DNA of 41,868 nt from Pseudomonadota bacterium. Lineage in GTDB: Bacteria; Pseudomonadota; Gammaproteobacteria; Burkholderiales; Burkholderiaceae_C. The notes beneath the pieces were generated by a model. The model was not told the origin of the DNA, ran no database searches, and saw only the letters and a list, made by a program, of their open reading frames with translations. The DNA lies in the NCBI GenBank assembly GCA_963205335.1, contig CAUJIM010000042.1, positions 1 through 41,868 on the forward strand, in the 5' to 3' direction. Below, piece after piece: positions 28,317 to 36,430 of the stretch. A program made the position numbers and the translations under genes. Each line of letters starts with the position of its first letter. Position 1 is the first letter of the stretch.

Positions 28317-28592
28317 TCAGCGCCAGGCGCGCAGCCAGAGCCAATGCACGCTGGCCACCAGCACCACCAGGGCGGCGTAGGTGGGCATGCGGCCATCGTC
28401 GCCCAACAGCGCCACGCCCGCCGCCAGCACGGCGCTGCCGACTCCGAAAAGAAGAGCTATCGGCGCAAGCCAGCCGCGCGCTTTCGCCTGTTTCCGCATG
28501 AAGACATGGCCGCCCGCCACCAGCAGCACCGCCAGCGCCAGGGCGGGCGCGAGGAAATTCAGCAAGTGGTTGATGGCAGTCAAAAAAGGCAT
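28317..28592 (-). CDS. Small inner-membrane protein of unknown function
   Basis: The gene encodes 91 residues when started at the ATG reading MPFLTAINHLLNFLAP; an upstream alternative start would overlap the hemA promoter further. Three membrane spans are visible near residues 12-32, 44-64 and 72-88, the last ending in Trp-rich VHWLWLRAW. The start of the second span (ARGWLAPIALLFG) is encoded by repeat copy R6 and uses ATA, CTT three times and GGA, codons unlike the rest. It is divergent from hemA. I do not recognise a function. Confidence 0.75.
   Translation of the reverse strand: MPFLTAINHLLNFLAPALALAVLLVAGGHVFMRKQAKARGWLAPIALLFGVGSAVLAAGVALLGDDGRMPTYAALVVLVASVHWLWLRAWR
28443..28497 (+). 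repeat. Dispersed palindromic repeat, copy R6 (inside the small membrane-protein gene)
   Basis: CGAAAAGAAGAGCTAT, CGGCGCAAGCC, AGCCGCGCGCT, then TTCGCCTGTTTCC. It has the same layout as the intergenic copies (A-run, AGCTAT core, GCGC arms, T-run) but a more diverged sequence. It is read in frame on the minus strand. Confidence 0.5.
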
Positions 28593-28617
28593 GGTGCACG
28601 CGGCGCGGCACAAATTT

Positions 28618-28623
28618 TATAAT
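28618..28623 (+). promoter_or_regulatory. -10 box of the hemA promoter, predicting a leaderless mRNA
   Basis: A perfect TATAAT ends 8 bases before the hemA ATG, so transcription should start at about 28630, one or two bases before the start codon. No Shine-Dalgarno sequence precedes the ATG. The -35 region is poor. Confidence 0.65.
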
Positions 28624-28631
28624 CGCTCCCC

Positions 28632-29942
28632 ATGGCAGTCTGGGCCCTGGGCATCAACCACCACACCGCGCCGCTCGATCTGCGAGGCCGATTCGCCTTC
28701 GCGCTCGACCAGGTCGCGCCGACGCTGCTGGGGCTGCGCCAGTCGCTCGGCGGCAGCAGCCACCATCCGCAGGTCGAGACCGCGCTGCTCTCCACCTGCA
28801 ACCGCACCGAGGTCTATTGCGCCGCCGCCGAGCCGGCGCTGGACCACACGCTCGACTGGCTCGCCCACAGCGGCGGCGTGAGCCCGCAGCAGCTGCGCCC
28901 CCACGCCTACCTGCTGCAGGACGGCGGCGCCGCGCGCCACGCCTTCCGCGTCGCCAGCGGCCTGGACAGCATGGTGCTGGGCGAGGCGCAGATCCTCGGC
29001 CAGATGAAGGACGCGGTGCGCGCCGCCGAGGGCGCGGGCGCGCTCGGCTCCACGCTCAACCAGCTGTTCCAGCGCAGTTTCGCCGTGGCCAAGGAGGTGC
29101 GCACCAGCACCGACGTGGGCGCGCACAGCATCAGCATGGCCGCGGCCGCGGTGCGGCTGGCGGGCCAGCTCTTCGAGGACCTCGGGCAGGTGCGCGTGCT
29201 GTTCGTCGGCGCCGGCGAGATGATCGAGCTGTGCGCCACGCACTTCGCCGCCCGCAGCCCGCGGCAGATGGTGATCGCCAACCGCACGATGGAGCGCGGC
29301 GAGAAGCTCGCGGCGCGCTTCGGCGCGAGCGTGATGCGCCTGGCCGACCTGCCCGAGCACCTGCACGAGTTCGACACCGTGGTCAGCAGCACCGCGAGCA
29401 CCCTGCCGATCATCGGCCTGGGCGCGGTCGAGCGGGCGCTGAAGAAGCGCCGCCACCGCCCGATCTTCATGGTCGACCTGGCGGTGCCGCGCGACATCGA
29501 GCCCGAGGTCAAGGGCCTGCCCGACGTCTACCTCTACACCGTGGACGACCTCGCCGGCGTGGTGCAGACCGGCCAGGCGCAGCGCCAGGCGGCCGTGGCG
29601 CAGGCCGAGGTCATCATCGACGCGGGCGTGCAGAGCTTCATGCACTGGATGGACCTGCGCCAGGGCGAGCCGCGCACCGGCGCCGTGGTGCCGCTGATCC
29701 AGCAGCTGCACAGCCAGAGCGACACCTGGCGCGCGCAGGAGATCGCCCGCGCCAAGAAGCTGCTGGCCAAGGGGCAGGACGTGGACAGCGTGCTCGAGGC
29801 GCTCTCGCGCGGCCTGGCGCAGAAGATGCTGCACGGCGCCATGGCCGAGCTGCGCGCGGGCGACGCCGGGCAGCGCGCGCAGACGGCAGAGGCCGTCTCG
29901 CGCCTGTTCCTGCGCTCCTCGCGCGGCGGCCACGAGCTCTAG
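28632..29942 (+). CDS. hemA: Glutamyl-tRNA reductase
   Basis: The gene encodes 436 residues. It reduces glutamyl-tRNA to glutamate semialdehyde, the first committed step of haem synthesis. The start [15 protein letters not shown] is conserved, which fixes this ATG. The catalytic Cys56 is in STCNRTEVY, followed by [15 protein letters not shown]. The NADPH domain holds [14 protein letters not shown], and a C-terminal dimerisation helix ends the chain. It heads hemA-prfA-prmC-grxD, a widely conserved order. Its promoter -10 box lies almost on the start codon. Confidence 0.97.
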   Translation: MAVWALGINHHTAPLDLRGRFAFALDQVAPTLLGLRQSLGGSSHHPQVETALLSTCNRTEVYCAAAEPALDHTLDWLAHSGGVSPQQLRPHAYLLQDGGAARHAFRVASGLDSMVLGEAQILGQMKDAVRAAEGAGALGSTLNQLFQRSFAVAKEVRTSTDVGAHSISMAAAAVRLAGQLFEDLGQVRVLFVGAGEMIELCATHFAARSPRQMVIANRTMERGEKLAARFGASVMRLADLPEHLHEFDTVVSSTASTLPIIGLGAVERALKKRRHRPIFMVDLAVPRDIEPEVKGLPDVYLYTVDDLAGVVQTGQAQRQAAVAQAEVIIDAGVQSFMHWMDLRQGEPRTGAVVPLIQQLHSQSDTWRAQEIARAKKLLAKGQDVDSVLEALSRGLAQKMLHGAMAELRAGDAGQRAQTAEAVSRLFLRSSRGGHEL

Positions 29943-29950
29943 CGGGCTTC

Positions 29951-30019
29951 CAGCAAAATACGGCCCCGGCGCTTGTCCACCAAGCGCTGCCAGCTACTGC
30001 ATCAGTAGCAATCCTTTCA
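29951..30019 (-). repeat. Dispersed palindromic repeat, copy R7 (with an extra nested hairpin)
   Basis: On the minus strand TGAAAGGATTGCTACTGATG, CAGTAGCTG, CAGCGCTTGG, TGGACAAGCGCCGGGGCCG, TATTTT. Besides the usual arms it carries GCTACTG, CAT, CAGTAGC (29993-30009), a perfect 7-bp hairpin 21 bases before the prfA ATG. It fills the hemA-prfA gap. Confidence 0.75.
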
Positions 30020-30030
30020 GACCCCCCTGC

Positions 30031-31110
30031 ATGAAGCCCTTTCTCCGCCACCAGTTGGAACGCCACGCCGAGCGCCTCGCGGAGCTCGACTTCCTGCTCT
30101 CGCGCGAAGACATCATGGGCGACATGGCGCAATACCGGCTGCTTTCGCGCGAGCACGCCGAAGTCACGGCGGTGGCCGGCCGCTGGGCGGGCTATCAAAA
30201 GCGCGAGGCCGACATCGCCACCGCCCAGGCACTGCTGGACGACCCCGAGATGGCCGCCATGGCGCAGGAAGAAATCGACCAGGCGCAGGCCGAGCTCGCG
30301 CAGCTGGAGGCCGAGCTGCAGCGCCTGCTGCTGCCGCGCGACCCTCAGGATGAACGCAACGCCTTCCTCGAGATCCGCGCCGGCACCGGCGGCGACGAGT
30401 CGGCCCTGTTCGCCGCCGACCTGGCGCGCATGTACACCCGCTACGCCGCCAGCGCCGGCTGGCGCGTGGAGGTGATGAGCGCGCACGAGAGCGAGCTCGG
30501 CGGCTACAAGGAGCTGGTGCTGCGCATCGAGGGCGAGCGGGCCTTCGGCCGCCTGCGCTTCGAGTCCGGCGGCCACCGCGTGCAGCGCGTGCCCGTCACC
30601 GAGACGCAGGGCCGCATCCACACCAGCGCCTGCACCGTCGCGGTGATGCCCGAGCCCGACGAGCACGAGGCCGTCACGCTCAACCCGGCCGAGCTGCGCA
30701 TCGACACCTTCCGCGCCAGCGGCGCGGGCGGGCAGCACATCAACAAGACCGACTCGGCCGTGCGCGTGGTGCACCTGCCCACCGGCATCGTCGCCGAATG
30801 CCAGGACGGGCGCAGCCAGCACGCCAACAAGGCGCAGGCGCTGCGCGTGCTGCAGGCGCGCCTGCAGGAGAAGGAGCGCAGCGAGCGCGCCGCCAGGGAG
30901 GCCGCGCTGCGCAAGGGCCTGGTCGGCAGCGGCGACCGCTCCGACCGCATCCGCACCTACAACTTCCCGCAGGGGCGCGTGACCGACCACCGCATCAACC
31001 TCACGCTCTACAAGCTGCAGGCCGTGATGGACGGCGACCTGGGCGAGGTGCTGGAAGCGCTCGGGCACGCGCGCGAGGCCGAGCTATTGGCCGAGCTCGA
31101 AGAAATTTGA
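30031..31110 (+). CDS. prfA: Peptide chain release factor 1
   Basis: The gene encodes 359 residues. The N-terminal helical part ([19 protein letters not shown]) is followed by the peptidyl-hydrolase domain with [15 protein letters not shown] (GGQ at residues 233-235, whose Gln is methylated by PrmC). The tail has [21 protein letters not shown]1 ends translation at UAA and UAG, which makes the amber codon in ugpB relevant to it. There is no strong ribosome site; the leader contains the R7 hairpin. Its TGA stop lies in repeat R8. Confidence 0.97.
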   Translation: MKPFLRHQLERHAERLAELDFLLSREDIMGDMAQYRLLSREHAEVTAVAGRWAGYQKREADIATAQALLDDPEMAAMAQEEIDQAQAELAQLEAELQRLLLPRDPQDERNAFLEIRAGTGGDESALFAADLARMYTRYAASAGWRVEVMSAHESELGGYKELVLRIEGERAFGRLRFESGGHRVQRVPVTETQGRIHTSACTVAVMPEPDEHEAVTLNPAELRIDTFRASGAGGQHINKTDSAVRVVHLPTGIVAECQDGRSQHANKAQALRVLQARLQEKERSERAAREAALRKGLVGSGDRSDRIRTYNFPQGRVTDHRINLTLYKLQAVMDGDLGEVLEALGHAREAELLAELEEI

Positions 31111-31162
31111 AAGAAAAACGGCTCTACCGCACGGCTGGCGCGCGCGAGCAGCTACGAAATCG
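31105..31162 (-). repeat. Dispersed palindromic repeat, copy R8
   Basis: On the minus strand ATTTCGTAGCTGCTCGCGC, a 10-base centre, GCGGTAGAGCCG, TTTTTCTTTCA. It fills the 52-base gap between prfA and prmC. The prfA stop is formed by its TGAAA edge, and the prmC ATG follows immediately. Confidence 0.8.
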
Positions 31163-31993
31163 ATGAGCACCTCCACGCTACGGCAGGCATTGCACGACGC
31201 CGCGCAACACGGCATCGAACGCATCGACGCGCAGATGCTGCTGCTGCACGCGCTGGGCCGCCCGCCGCACGACCGCGCCTGGCTGATCGCCCACGACGGC
31301 GACGCACTGCCCGCCGAGGCGCACGCCGCGTTCGCCGCGCTGTGCCGGCGCCGGCTGCAGGGCGAGCCCGTCGCCTACCTCACCGGCCGCAAGGCGTTCT
31401 ACGGGCTCGACCTCGCGGTGGACGCGCGCGTGCTCGACCCGCGCCCCGATACCGAGACCCTGGTCGACTGGGCGCTGGAGCTGCTGCAGGGCCTGCGCGC
31501 GCCGCGCATCGCCGACCTGGGCACCGGCAGCGGCGCCATCGCGCTGGCCCTGAAGGCGCAGCGGCCCGACGCCTGCGTCACCGCGATCGACGCGAGCGCG
31601 CCGGCGCTGGCGCTGGCGCAGGCCAACGCCGCGCGCCTGGGGCTGCCGGTGCGCCTGCGGCACGGCGACTGGCTCGGCGGCGTCGGCGACACCTTCGACC
31701 TCATCGTCAGCAACCCGCCCTACATCGCCGAGGGCGACCCGCACCTGCCGGCGCTGGCGCACGAGCCGCGCATGGCCCTGGCCAGCGGCGCCGACGGGCT
31801 GGACGCGATCCGCGCCATCGTCGGCCAGGCGCCCGCGCGCCTCGCGCCCGGCGGCTGGCTGCTGCTGGAGCACGGCTGGGACCAGGCCGGCGCCGTGCGC
31901 GCGCTGCTGGCCGCCGCCGGGTTCGCGCAGGTGCAAAGCCGCGACGACCTCGCGGGCATAGCCCGCTGCAGCGGCGGGGCAATGCCCGGCTGA
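31163..31993 (+). CDS. prmC: Release factor glutamine methyltransferase
   Basis: The gene encodes 276 residues. The N-terminal helical domain ([20 protein letters not shown]) binds release factors. The methyltransferase domain has [13 protein letters not shown], the SAM loop [16 protein letters not shown], and the catalytic NPPY (residues 184-187) in [13 protein letters not shown]. It methylates the GGQ glutamine of RF1 and RF2. It is placed directly after its substrate gene prfA. The chosen ATG abuts repeat R8, with no separate ribosome site. Confidence 0.96.
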   Translation: MSTSTLRQALHDAAQHGIERIDAQMLLLHALGRPPHDRAWLIAHDGDALPAEAHAAFAALCRRRLQGEPVAYLTGRKAFYGLDLAVDARVLDPRPDTETLVDWALELLQGLRAPRIADLGTGSGAIALALKAQRPDACVTAIDASAPALALAQANAARLGLPVRLRHGDWLGGVGDTFDLIVSNPPYIAEGDPHLPALAHEPRMALASGADGLDAIRAIVGQAPARLAPGGWLLLEHGWDQAGAVRALLAAAGFAQVQSRDDLAGIARCSGGAMPG

Positions 31994-32069
31994 AGCGCGC
32001 CGCGGCGGCGCAGTGAAATAATCCATACCCCCATCCCCGGCGCGGGGACTGTTTCCAGGAGCATCCACC

Positions 32070-32390
32070 ATGAGCGACGTCCAGCAACGCATAGACCAAC
32101 TGGTCAAGAACAACGACATCCTGCTTTTCATGAAGGGCGACGCCCATTTCCCGATGTGCGGCTTCTCGGGCCGCGCGGTGCAGATCCTCAAGGCGCTGGG
32201 CGTCGACCTGGAAACGCTCGCCACGGTCAACGTGCTCGAGGACGACGAGATCCGCCAGGGCGTGAAGGAATACAGCAACTGGCCGACGATTCCCCAGCTC
32301 TACGTCAAGGGCGAGCTGGTCGGCGGCGCCGACATCATGATGGAGATGTACGAGTCGGGCGAGCTCAAGCAGCTGCTCGGCGGCGAATAA
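32070..32390 (+). CDS. grxD: Monothiol glutaredoxin (CGFS type)
   Basis: The gene encodes 106 residues. The active-site motif is CGFS (Cys30) in FPMCGFSGRAVQIL, preceded by LLFMKGDAHF. NWPTIPQLYVKGELVGGADI is the glutathione-binding part. Grx4-type proteins carry and transfer [2Fe-2S] clusters, which suits the neighbouring haem gene. CAGGAGC lies 7 bases before the ATG. A CCCCG/CGGGG hairpin precedes it (about 32035-32047), and a repeat-like element follows it. Confidence 0.97.
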   Translation: MSDVQQRIDQLVKNNDILLFMKGDAHFPMCGFSGRAVQILKALGVDLETLATVNVLEDDEIRQGVKEYSNWPTIPQLYVKGELVGGADIMMEMYESGELKQLLGGE

Positions 32391-32402
32391 ACGCGCCGCG
32401 CC

Positions 32403-32511
32403 CGTCATACGGGTTTGCAATCAACAAGAGAACAAGGCGCGAAGCCGCAGACAGTACACGCAGTACGGCAAGGCGGAGCAACGCAGTTATCTTTTTGATG
32501 GCGAAGCCGTG
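32403..32511. repeat. Third type of dispersed repeat, between grxD and the sulfur module
   Basis: It starts TACGGGTTTGCAATCAA and continues GGCGCGAAGCCGCAGACAG, TACACGCAGTACGGCAAGGC, GGAGCAACGCAG. CAGTAC occurs twice around ACG. I recognise closely similar sequences as a recurring intergenic element in Burkholderiales, but this is from memory and there is no second copy here to prove it. There is no gene in it. It sits where two convergent transcripts meet. Confidence 0.5.
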
Positions 32512-32676
32512 TCAGTCGGGCATCGAGCAGTGCCCGCCGTGCGTGGCCTGGCCCGAGCCGGCGGCGATCGGCGGCGCCTCCCGGCGCAGGTCGACCGGCG
32601 GCGAGGCCCAGAAATCCCACGCCATGAAGGCGCCCAGCACCACCCAGAACACCGTGCGCAGCGTCGTGGCCTTCAT
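32512..32676 (-). CDS. 54-residue single-span membrane protein downstream of the YeeE/YedE transporter
   Basis: The ATG at 32676 gives 54 codons before TGA: MKATTLRTVFWVVLGAFMAW, then a short hydrophobic end, a Pro-rich stretch and a Gly/His/Cys tail ending HGGHCSMPD. There is one membrane span (residues about 7-24), N-in by the positive-inside rule. The tail with HGGHC could bind a metal or sulfur ligand. GAGGCGG lies 9 bases upstream, and the start is 12 bases after the stop of the transporter gene, so it looks like the last gene of that operon. It is too short for most gene finders. Function is unknown; a role with the sulfur transporter is inference from position. Confidence 0.65.
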   Translation of the reverse strand: MKATTLRTVFWVVLGAFMAWDFWASPPVDLRREAPPIAAGSGQATHGGHCSMPD

Positions 32677-32688
32677 CGTCGATCCGCC

Positions 32689-33786
32689 TCAGTAACCCAT
32701 GCGCCTGCGGATGCGCAGGCCGAAAACCGTCCCGGCGAACGCCATCGGCGCCCAGATCCAGCCGTGGATCGAACCGGTGGAAATGCCCGAGAACATCGCC
32801 CCGATGTTGCAGCCGAACGCCAGCCGCGAGCTGTAGCCGAGCAGCAGGCCGGCCGCCAGCGCCACCGCCCACTGCCGGCCCGTCATGGCCTTGTGCGACG
32901 CGGGCTGGCCGGCGGTCACCCACAGCGCCCCGGCCAGGATGCCGATGTTGGTGATCGTCGTCACGTCCAGCAGCACGGTCTGCCCGAGCAGCGCCGCGTT
33001 GCCCGGCTGGCTCCAGAACCAGTTGTGCGCCGGGTCGATCCACCCCGCGGACTGCCCGACCTTGGCGACCCACAGGCCGGGGCCGTAGATGATGCCCCAG
33101 GGCTGGCCGGCGATCAGCAGGTTGAGCGCCGCGAAGACGGCGATCAGCACCGCACCGACGATCCACTTGCGCCCGAACGGCGAAGGCGCCGCCGCGCCGC
33201 GCGCGCGGTGCCAGGCGCGCGTGTAGCCGATCACGCCCGCGCCGACCAGCACCAGCAGCGCCAGCGTGGCCGCCAGCGCCGCCTGCCAGCCCCATTCGGT
33301 GACGAAGCCCACGGGCTCGGCGCGCCCCAGGTCCAGCCACCAGCCCAGGTGCCAGCTGCCGAGGAAGCTGCCGACGGCGAACAGCGGCAGGATCGCGGTG
33401 TTCAGCGGTATGCCCATGCCGGCCTTGTAGAACACGCCGCTGCCGCAGCCGTCGGCCACCTGCATGCACAGGCCGAAGACGAAGGCACCGACCAGCAGGC
33501 TCACGCTCGGCGGGCCGAGCGCGGCGGTGAGCTCGGGGTAGCGCCCGAGCAGCGGCATGCACAGCAGTGCCGCCAGGCCGAAGGCCAGCAGCTGGCCGAA
33601 GACGCCGCTCGGGTTCTTGTCCTCCACCAGGATGCGCCACGCGGTGGTGAAGCCGAAGCGCTGGCCCGCCAGCGCCACGCCCAGGCCGATGCCGACCCCG
33701 AACAGCAGCGCCTGGCGCATGGACACGCTCCACAGCAGCCAGGCAAAGAATGCCGCCATCATCGCGGCCAGGGGGAGGCGTTTCAT
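32689..33786 (-). CDS. YeeE/YedE-family (TsuA-like) sulfur-compound transporter
   Basis: The gene encodes 365 residues with about ten membrane helices. Family hallmarks are RFGFTTAWRILVEDKN near the start, GLCMQVADGCGSGVFYKAGMG, and near the end LGYSSRLAFGCNIGAMFSGI. In TsuA the conserved cysteines in such motifs pass thiosulfate across the inner membrane. The exact substrate here is not proven. The ATG overlaps the stop of the periplasmic rhodanese gene (ATGA), which strongly suggests they work on the same sulfur compound. A small membrane peptide gene follows. Confidence 0.93.
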   Translation of the reverse strand: MKRLPLAAMMAAFFAWLLWSVSMRQALLFGVGIGLGVALAGQRFGFTTAWRILVEDKNPSGVFGQLLAFGLAALLCMPLLGRYPELTAALGPPSVSLLVGAFVFGLCMQVADGCGSGVFYKAGMGIPLNTAILPLFAVGSFLGSWHLGWWLDLGRAEPVGFVTEWGWQAALAATLALLVLVGAGVIGYTRAWHRARGAAAPSPFGRKWIVGAVLIAVFAALNLLIAGQPWGIIYGPGLWVAKVGQSAGWIDPAHNWFWSQPGNAALLGQTVLLDVTTITNIGILAGALWVTAGQPASHKAMTGRQWAVALAAGLLLGYSSRLAFGCNIGAMFSGISTGSIHGWIWAPMAFAGTVFGLRIRRRMGY

Positions 33787-34724
33787 TTGGTCAGGTTTTT
33801 CCAGGCTTGCTGCAGCGCTTGCACGATCTGCGTGCCACGGCCGGGGGCGTTCTGCACCGGCAGCATGGGCTCGGCCTGCACCCAGTCGACGGCGGAGCCG
33901 GGGTAGTTGGTCACGTTCTCCATGCCGAGCACCTCGTGCATGCCGAACCACACCAGGGCCGACCACACGCCGGTATTGCAGAAGGTGACGATGTCCTGGC
34001 CCTCGGGCCGCCGGATCTCGGCGGCCAGCCTGCGCGCCTCGTCGATCGGCACCATGCTCGCCGTGCCCTTCTGCACCCAGCGGGTGAAATCCTGCTCGAT
34101 CGCGCCGGGGATGGTGCCGGCCATCAGCGCCATCGGCGCCTTGAACTGGCCGAGGTAGAAGTTCTCGGGGCGCACGTCCAGCAGCACCGCGTCGTGCTTG
34201 CGCACGTGCTGCAGCACCTGCTCGCGCGTGGTCATCCAGCGCGGGTCGAAGGCGGGCGCGTAGGCGCTTTTCTCCACCGGCCTGACGGCCTTGGTCGCGG
34301 CCATGCCGTCGAAGTCCCACGCCTGCATGCCGCCGTCGAGCAGGGACAGTTCCTGCACGCCGAGCGACTTGAGCATCCAGTACACCCGCGCCGCCGCGCC
34401 GAAGTCGGTGCCGTCGCTGCCGGCCGAGACGACGACCGCATGGCTCGCGGGCGTCAGGCCCAGGCGCTGCACCAGGGCCACCAGGGCATCGGCCGGCGGC
34501 AGGATGCCGTAGTTCTCCGGCGGCCCCAGCCACTCGTTGTACGGCGCGTTCTGCGCACCCTCGATGTGCCCTCCGGCAAAGCTCTGCTCGTCACGGATGT
34601 CGACCACGCGCAGCTGCGGCTGGGCCAGCAGCGGCTGCAGCTGCTCCGGCGTGAGCAGCGGCGGCGCCGCCACGGCGGCCGTGCACCACAGCAAGAATAC
34701 GAACAGGCAATGTGCGAGCTTCAT
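33783..34724 (-). CDS. Periplasmic thiosulfate sulfurtransferase (tandem rhodanese)
   Basis: The gene encodes 313 residues with a signal peptide (MKLAHCLFVFLLWCTAAVAA). Two rhodanese domains follow. The first has VVDIRDEQSFAGGHIEGAQN and, at its active position, SAGSDGTDFG with no Cys, so it is structural. The second has VLLDVRPENFYLGQ and the active loop FCNTGVWSA with Cys249. The protein should move sulfane sulfur in the periplasm, coupled to the YeeE/YedE transporter whose start overlaps its stop. It is divergent from yacG, with 89 bases between. Confidence 0.93.
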   Translation of the reverse strand: MKLAHCLFVFLLWCTAAVAAPPLLTPEQLQPLLAQPQLRVVDIRDEQSFAGGHIEGAQNAPYNEWLGPPENYGILPPADALVALVQRLGLTPASHAVVVSAGSDGTDFGAAARVYWMLKSLGVQELSLLDGGMQAWDFDGMAATKAVRPVEKSAYAPAFDPRWMTTREQVLQHVRKHDAVLLDVRPENFYLGQFKAPMALMAGTIPGAIEQDFTRWVQKGTASMVPIDEARRLAAEIRRPEGQDIVTFCNTGVWSALVWFGMHEVLGMENVTNYPGSAVDWVQAEPMLPVQNAPGRGTQIVQALQQAWKNLTK

Positions 34725-34813
34725 GACCCACGCGGCCCCGCAGGGTCCAGGAACGTGTTTACGATTGTCGGATGCGGGTGCATGCCACCCAAAGACAATT
34801 TTCTGCTTTGCAT

Positions 34814-35017
34814 ATGCCCCAGACGCCTGAAGACGCCCCCGCCGCCCCGGCCACCGTGCCCTGCCCGACCTGCGGCGGCCCCAGCCTGTTCGCCCCCGGC
34901 AACCGCTGGCGGCCGTTCTGCAGCGCGCGCTGCCGGCAGATCGACCTGGGCGCCTGGGCCGCCGAGACCTTCCGCGTGCCGAGCGACGCCCCGCCCGACG
35001 ACGAGACACCCTCCTGA
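34814..35017 (+). CDS. yacG: DNA gyrase inhibitor YacG
   Basis: The gene encodes 67 residues when started at the ATG reading MPQTPEDAP, which gives the usual length; an upstream ATG (34772) adds 14 unrelated residues. Four Cys bind zinc: CPTC (17, 20) and FCSARC (36, 40). [18 protein letters not shown] is the family end. YacG binds GyrB and blocks DNA binding. The TGA stop is the first three bases of repeat R9. Confidence 0.93.
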   Translation: MPQTPEDAPAAPATVPCPTCGGPSLFAPGNRWRPFCSARCRQIDLGAWAAETFRVPSDAPPDDETPS

Positions 35018-35073
35018 ATAGGAAGAAATCCGGCTCCAGCGCCCGCCCGTAGCGCGATGGCAGCTATCGATAG
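35015..35073 (-). repeat. Dispersed palindromic repeat, copy R9
   Basis: On the minus strand ATCGATAGCTGCCATCGCGC, a 7-base centre, GGGCGCTGGAGCCGG, ATTTCTTCC, TATTCA. It fills the gap between the convergent genes yacG and mutT. Its far edge supplies the yacG stop. Confidence 0.8.
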
Positions 35074-35085
35074 AGGAGTATCCCA

Positions 35086-35514
35086 TCATCCGCCGAACAG
35101 CGCCGCATCGAACGGCTCGCCCCGCTCCTCGGCCAGCCACTGCAGCACCGGGAAGGCGCCCGGCAGCAGCGGGCGCACCACGGGCGGCCAGCTCTGCCAG
35201 GCCATGGCCTGGCCCTCGCGCATCTCGAAATCGCCCTGCCAGTCGAACACCTTGCACCAGTGCAGCCGCACCAGGGCGTGCGGGTAGTCGTGCTCGGTCA
35301 CCTTCCAGCGGTGCGCCGCGCCGATGGTGATGCCCAGCTCTTCCTGCAGCTCGCGGCGCAGCGCCGCCTCGACGCTCTCGCCCGGCTCGATCTTGCCGCC
35401 AGGGAATTCCCAGTAGCCGGCGTAGACCTTGCCCTCGGGGCGGGTGGACAGCAGCAGGCTGCCGTCGGGCCGCAGCAGGACGCCCACCGCCACCTCGGTG
35501 TGCCGGCGCGTCAC
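35086..35514 (-). CDS. mutT: Nudix hydrolase, MutT type
   Basis: The gene encodes 142 residues, started at the GTG that overlaps the stop of the DUF815 gene (GTGA). The Nudix box GGKIEPGESVEAALRRELQE followed by ELGI fits GX5EX7REUXEEXGU. The start TRRHTEVAVGVLL and the phrase STRPEGKVYAGYWEFPGGK are like MutT, which removes 8-oxo-dGTP. The C-terminus WPPVVRPLLPGAFPVLQWL matches Burkholderiales MutT. A longer start would run into the DUF815 gene. A broader Nudix substrate range cannot be excluded. Confidence 0.9.
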   Translation of the reverse strand: MTRRHTEVAVGVLLRPDGSLLLSTRPEGKVYAGYWEFPGGKIEPGESVEAALRRELQEELGITIGAAHRWKVTEHDYPHALVRLHWCKVFDWQGDFEMREGQAMAWQSWPPVVRPLLPGAFPVLQWLAEERGEPFDAALFGG

Positions 35515-36383
35515 GACGGCTCGCGCCCGGCGTAGTCGCGCGCGAACTGCCAGGCCACCCGGCCGCTGCGCGAGCCGCGCTCGAGCGCCCACAGCAGCGC
35601 CTCGGGCCGCGCCGCCTCGATGGCCTGCGGCGCCACGCCGAAGTGCGCCAGCCACTGCGCCGCGATCGCCAGGTACTCGTCCTGGTTGAAGGGGTAGAAG
35701 CTGACCCACAGGCCGAAGCGCTCGGAGAGCGAAATCTTCTCCTCGACCACCTCGCCGGGGTGCACCTCGCCATCGTCGGTGTGGGTGTAGCTGAGGTTCT
35801 CCTTCATGTACTCCGGCAGCAGGTGGCGGCGGTTGCTGGTGGCGTAGATCAGCACGTTGGGCGTGGCCGCGGCGATCGAGCCGTCGAGGATGCTCTTGAG
35901 CGCCTTGTAGCCCGGCTCGCCCTCGTCGAAGCTCAGGTCGTCGCAGAAGACGATGAACTTCTCCGGCCGCTCGGCCACCACCCCGACGATGTCGGGCAGG
36001 TCCGTCAGGTCGCTCTTGTCCACCTCGATCAGGCGCAGGCCGCGCGGCGCGAAGGCGTTCAGGCAGGCCTTGATGAGCGAGGACTTGCCGGTGCCGCGCG
36101 CGCCGGTGAGCAGCACGTTGTTGGCCGGCTTGCCGGCAACGAACTGCTCGGTGTTGCGGCGGATCTTTTCCTTCTGCGGCTCGATTTCCTTGAGATCGGC
36201 GAGCTGCATGTGCGCGACGTGGCGCACCGGCTCCAGCACGCTGCCGCCACCGGCGCGGCGGCGGTAGCGCCAGGCCACGGCCGCCTGCCAGTCGGGCGCG
36301 GCCAGGGGGCTGGGCAGGATGGCTTCGATGCGCGAGACGAGCTGGTCGATTCGCGTGAACAGCAAATCCAGTTTTTCAATCAT
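35511..36383 (-). CDS. DUF815-family AAA ATPase
   Basis: The gene encodes 290 residues. Walker A is LLTGARGTGKSSLIKA, Walker B IVFCDDLSFDEGE, and YATSNRRHLLPEYM is the sensor part. The DUF815 family is a stand-alone AAA ATPase of unknown role, common in Proteobacteria. The start lies in the edge of repeat copy R10: the ATG and the first bases (ATGATTGAAAAA, reading MIEK) look repeat-derived. There is no good ribosome site. It follows argJ on the same strand after R10 and overlaps mutT by 4 bases. Confidence 0.9.
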   Translation of the reverse strand: MIEKLDLLFTRIDQLVSRIEAILPSPLAAPDWQAAVAWRYRRRAGGGSVLEPVRHVAHMQLADLKEIEPQKEKIRRNTEQFVAGKPANNVLLTGARGTGKSSLIKACLNAFAPRGLRLIEVDKSDLTDLPDIVGVVAERPEKFIVFCDDLSFDEGEPGYKALKSILDGSIAAATPNVLIYATSNRRHLLPEYMKENLSYTHTDDGEVHPGEVVEEKISLSERFGLWVSFYPFNQDEYLAIAAQWLAHFGVAPQAIEAARPEALLWALERGSRSGRVAWQFARDYAGREPS

Positions 36384-36430
36384 TTCTTGCTCTGGCGCCC
36401 GCCGGCAAAGCGCGAGCAGCTATCGATTCA
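36372..36430 (-). repeat. Dispersed palindromic repeat, copy R10
   Basis: On the minus strand TGAATCGATAGCTGCTCGCG, CTTTGCCGG, CGGGCGCCAGAGCAAG, AAATGATTGAAAA. It fills the gap between argJ and the DUF815 gene. Its left edge is the argJ stop (TGA), and its right edge carries the ATG of the DUF815 gene. Confidence 0.82.
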
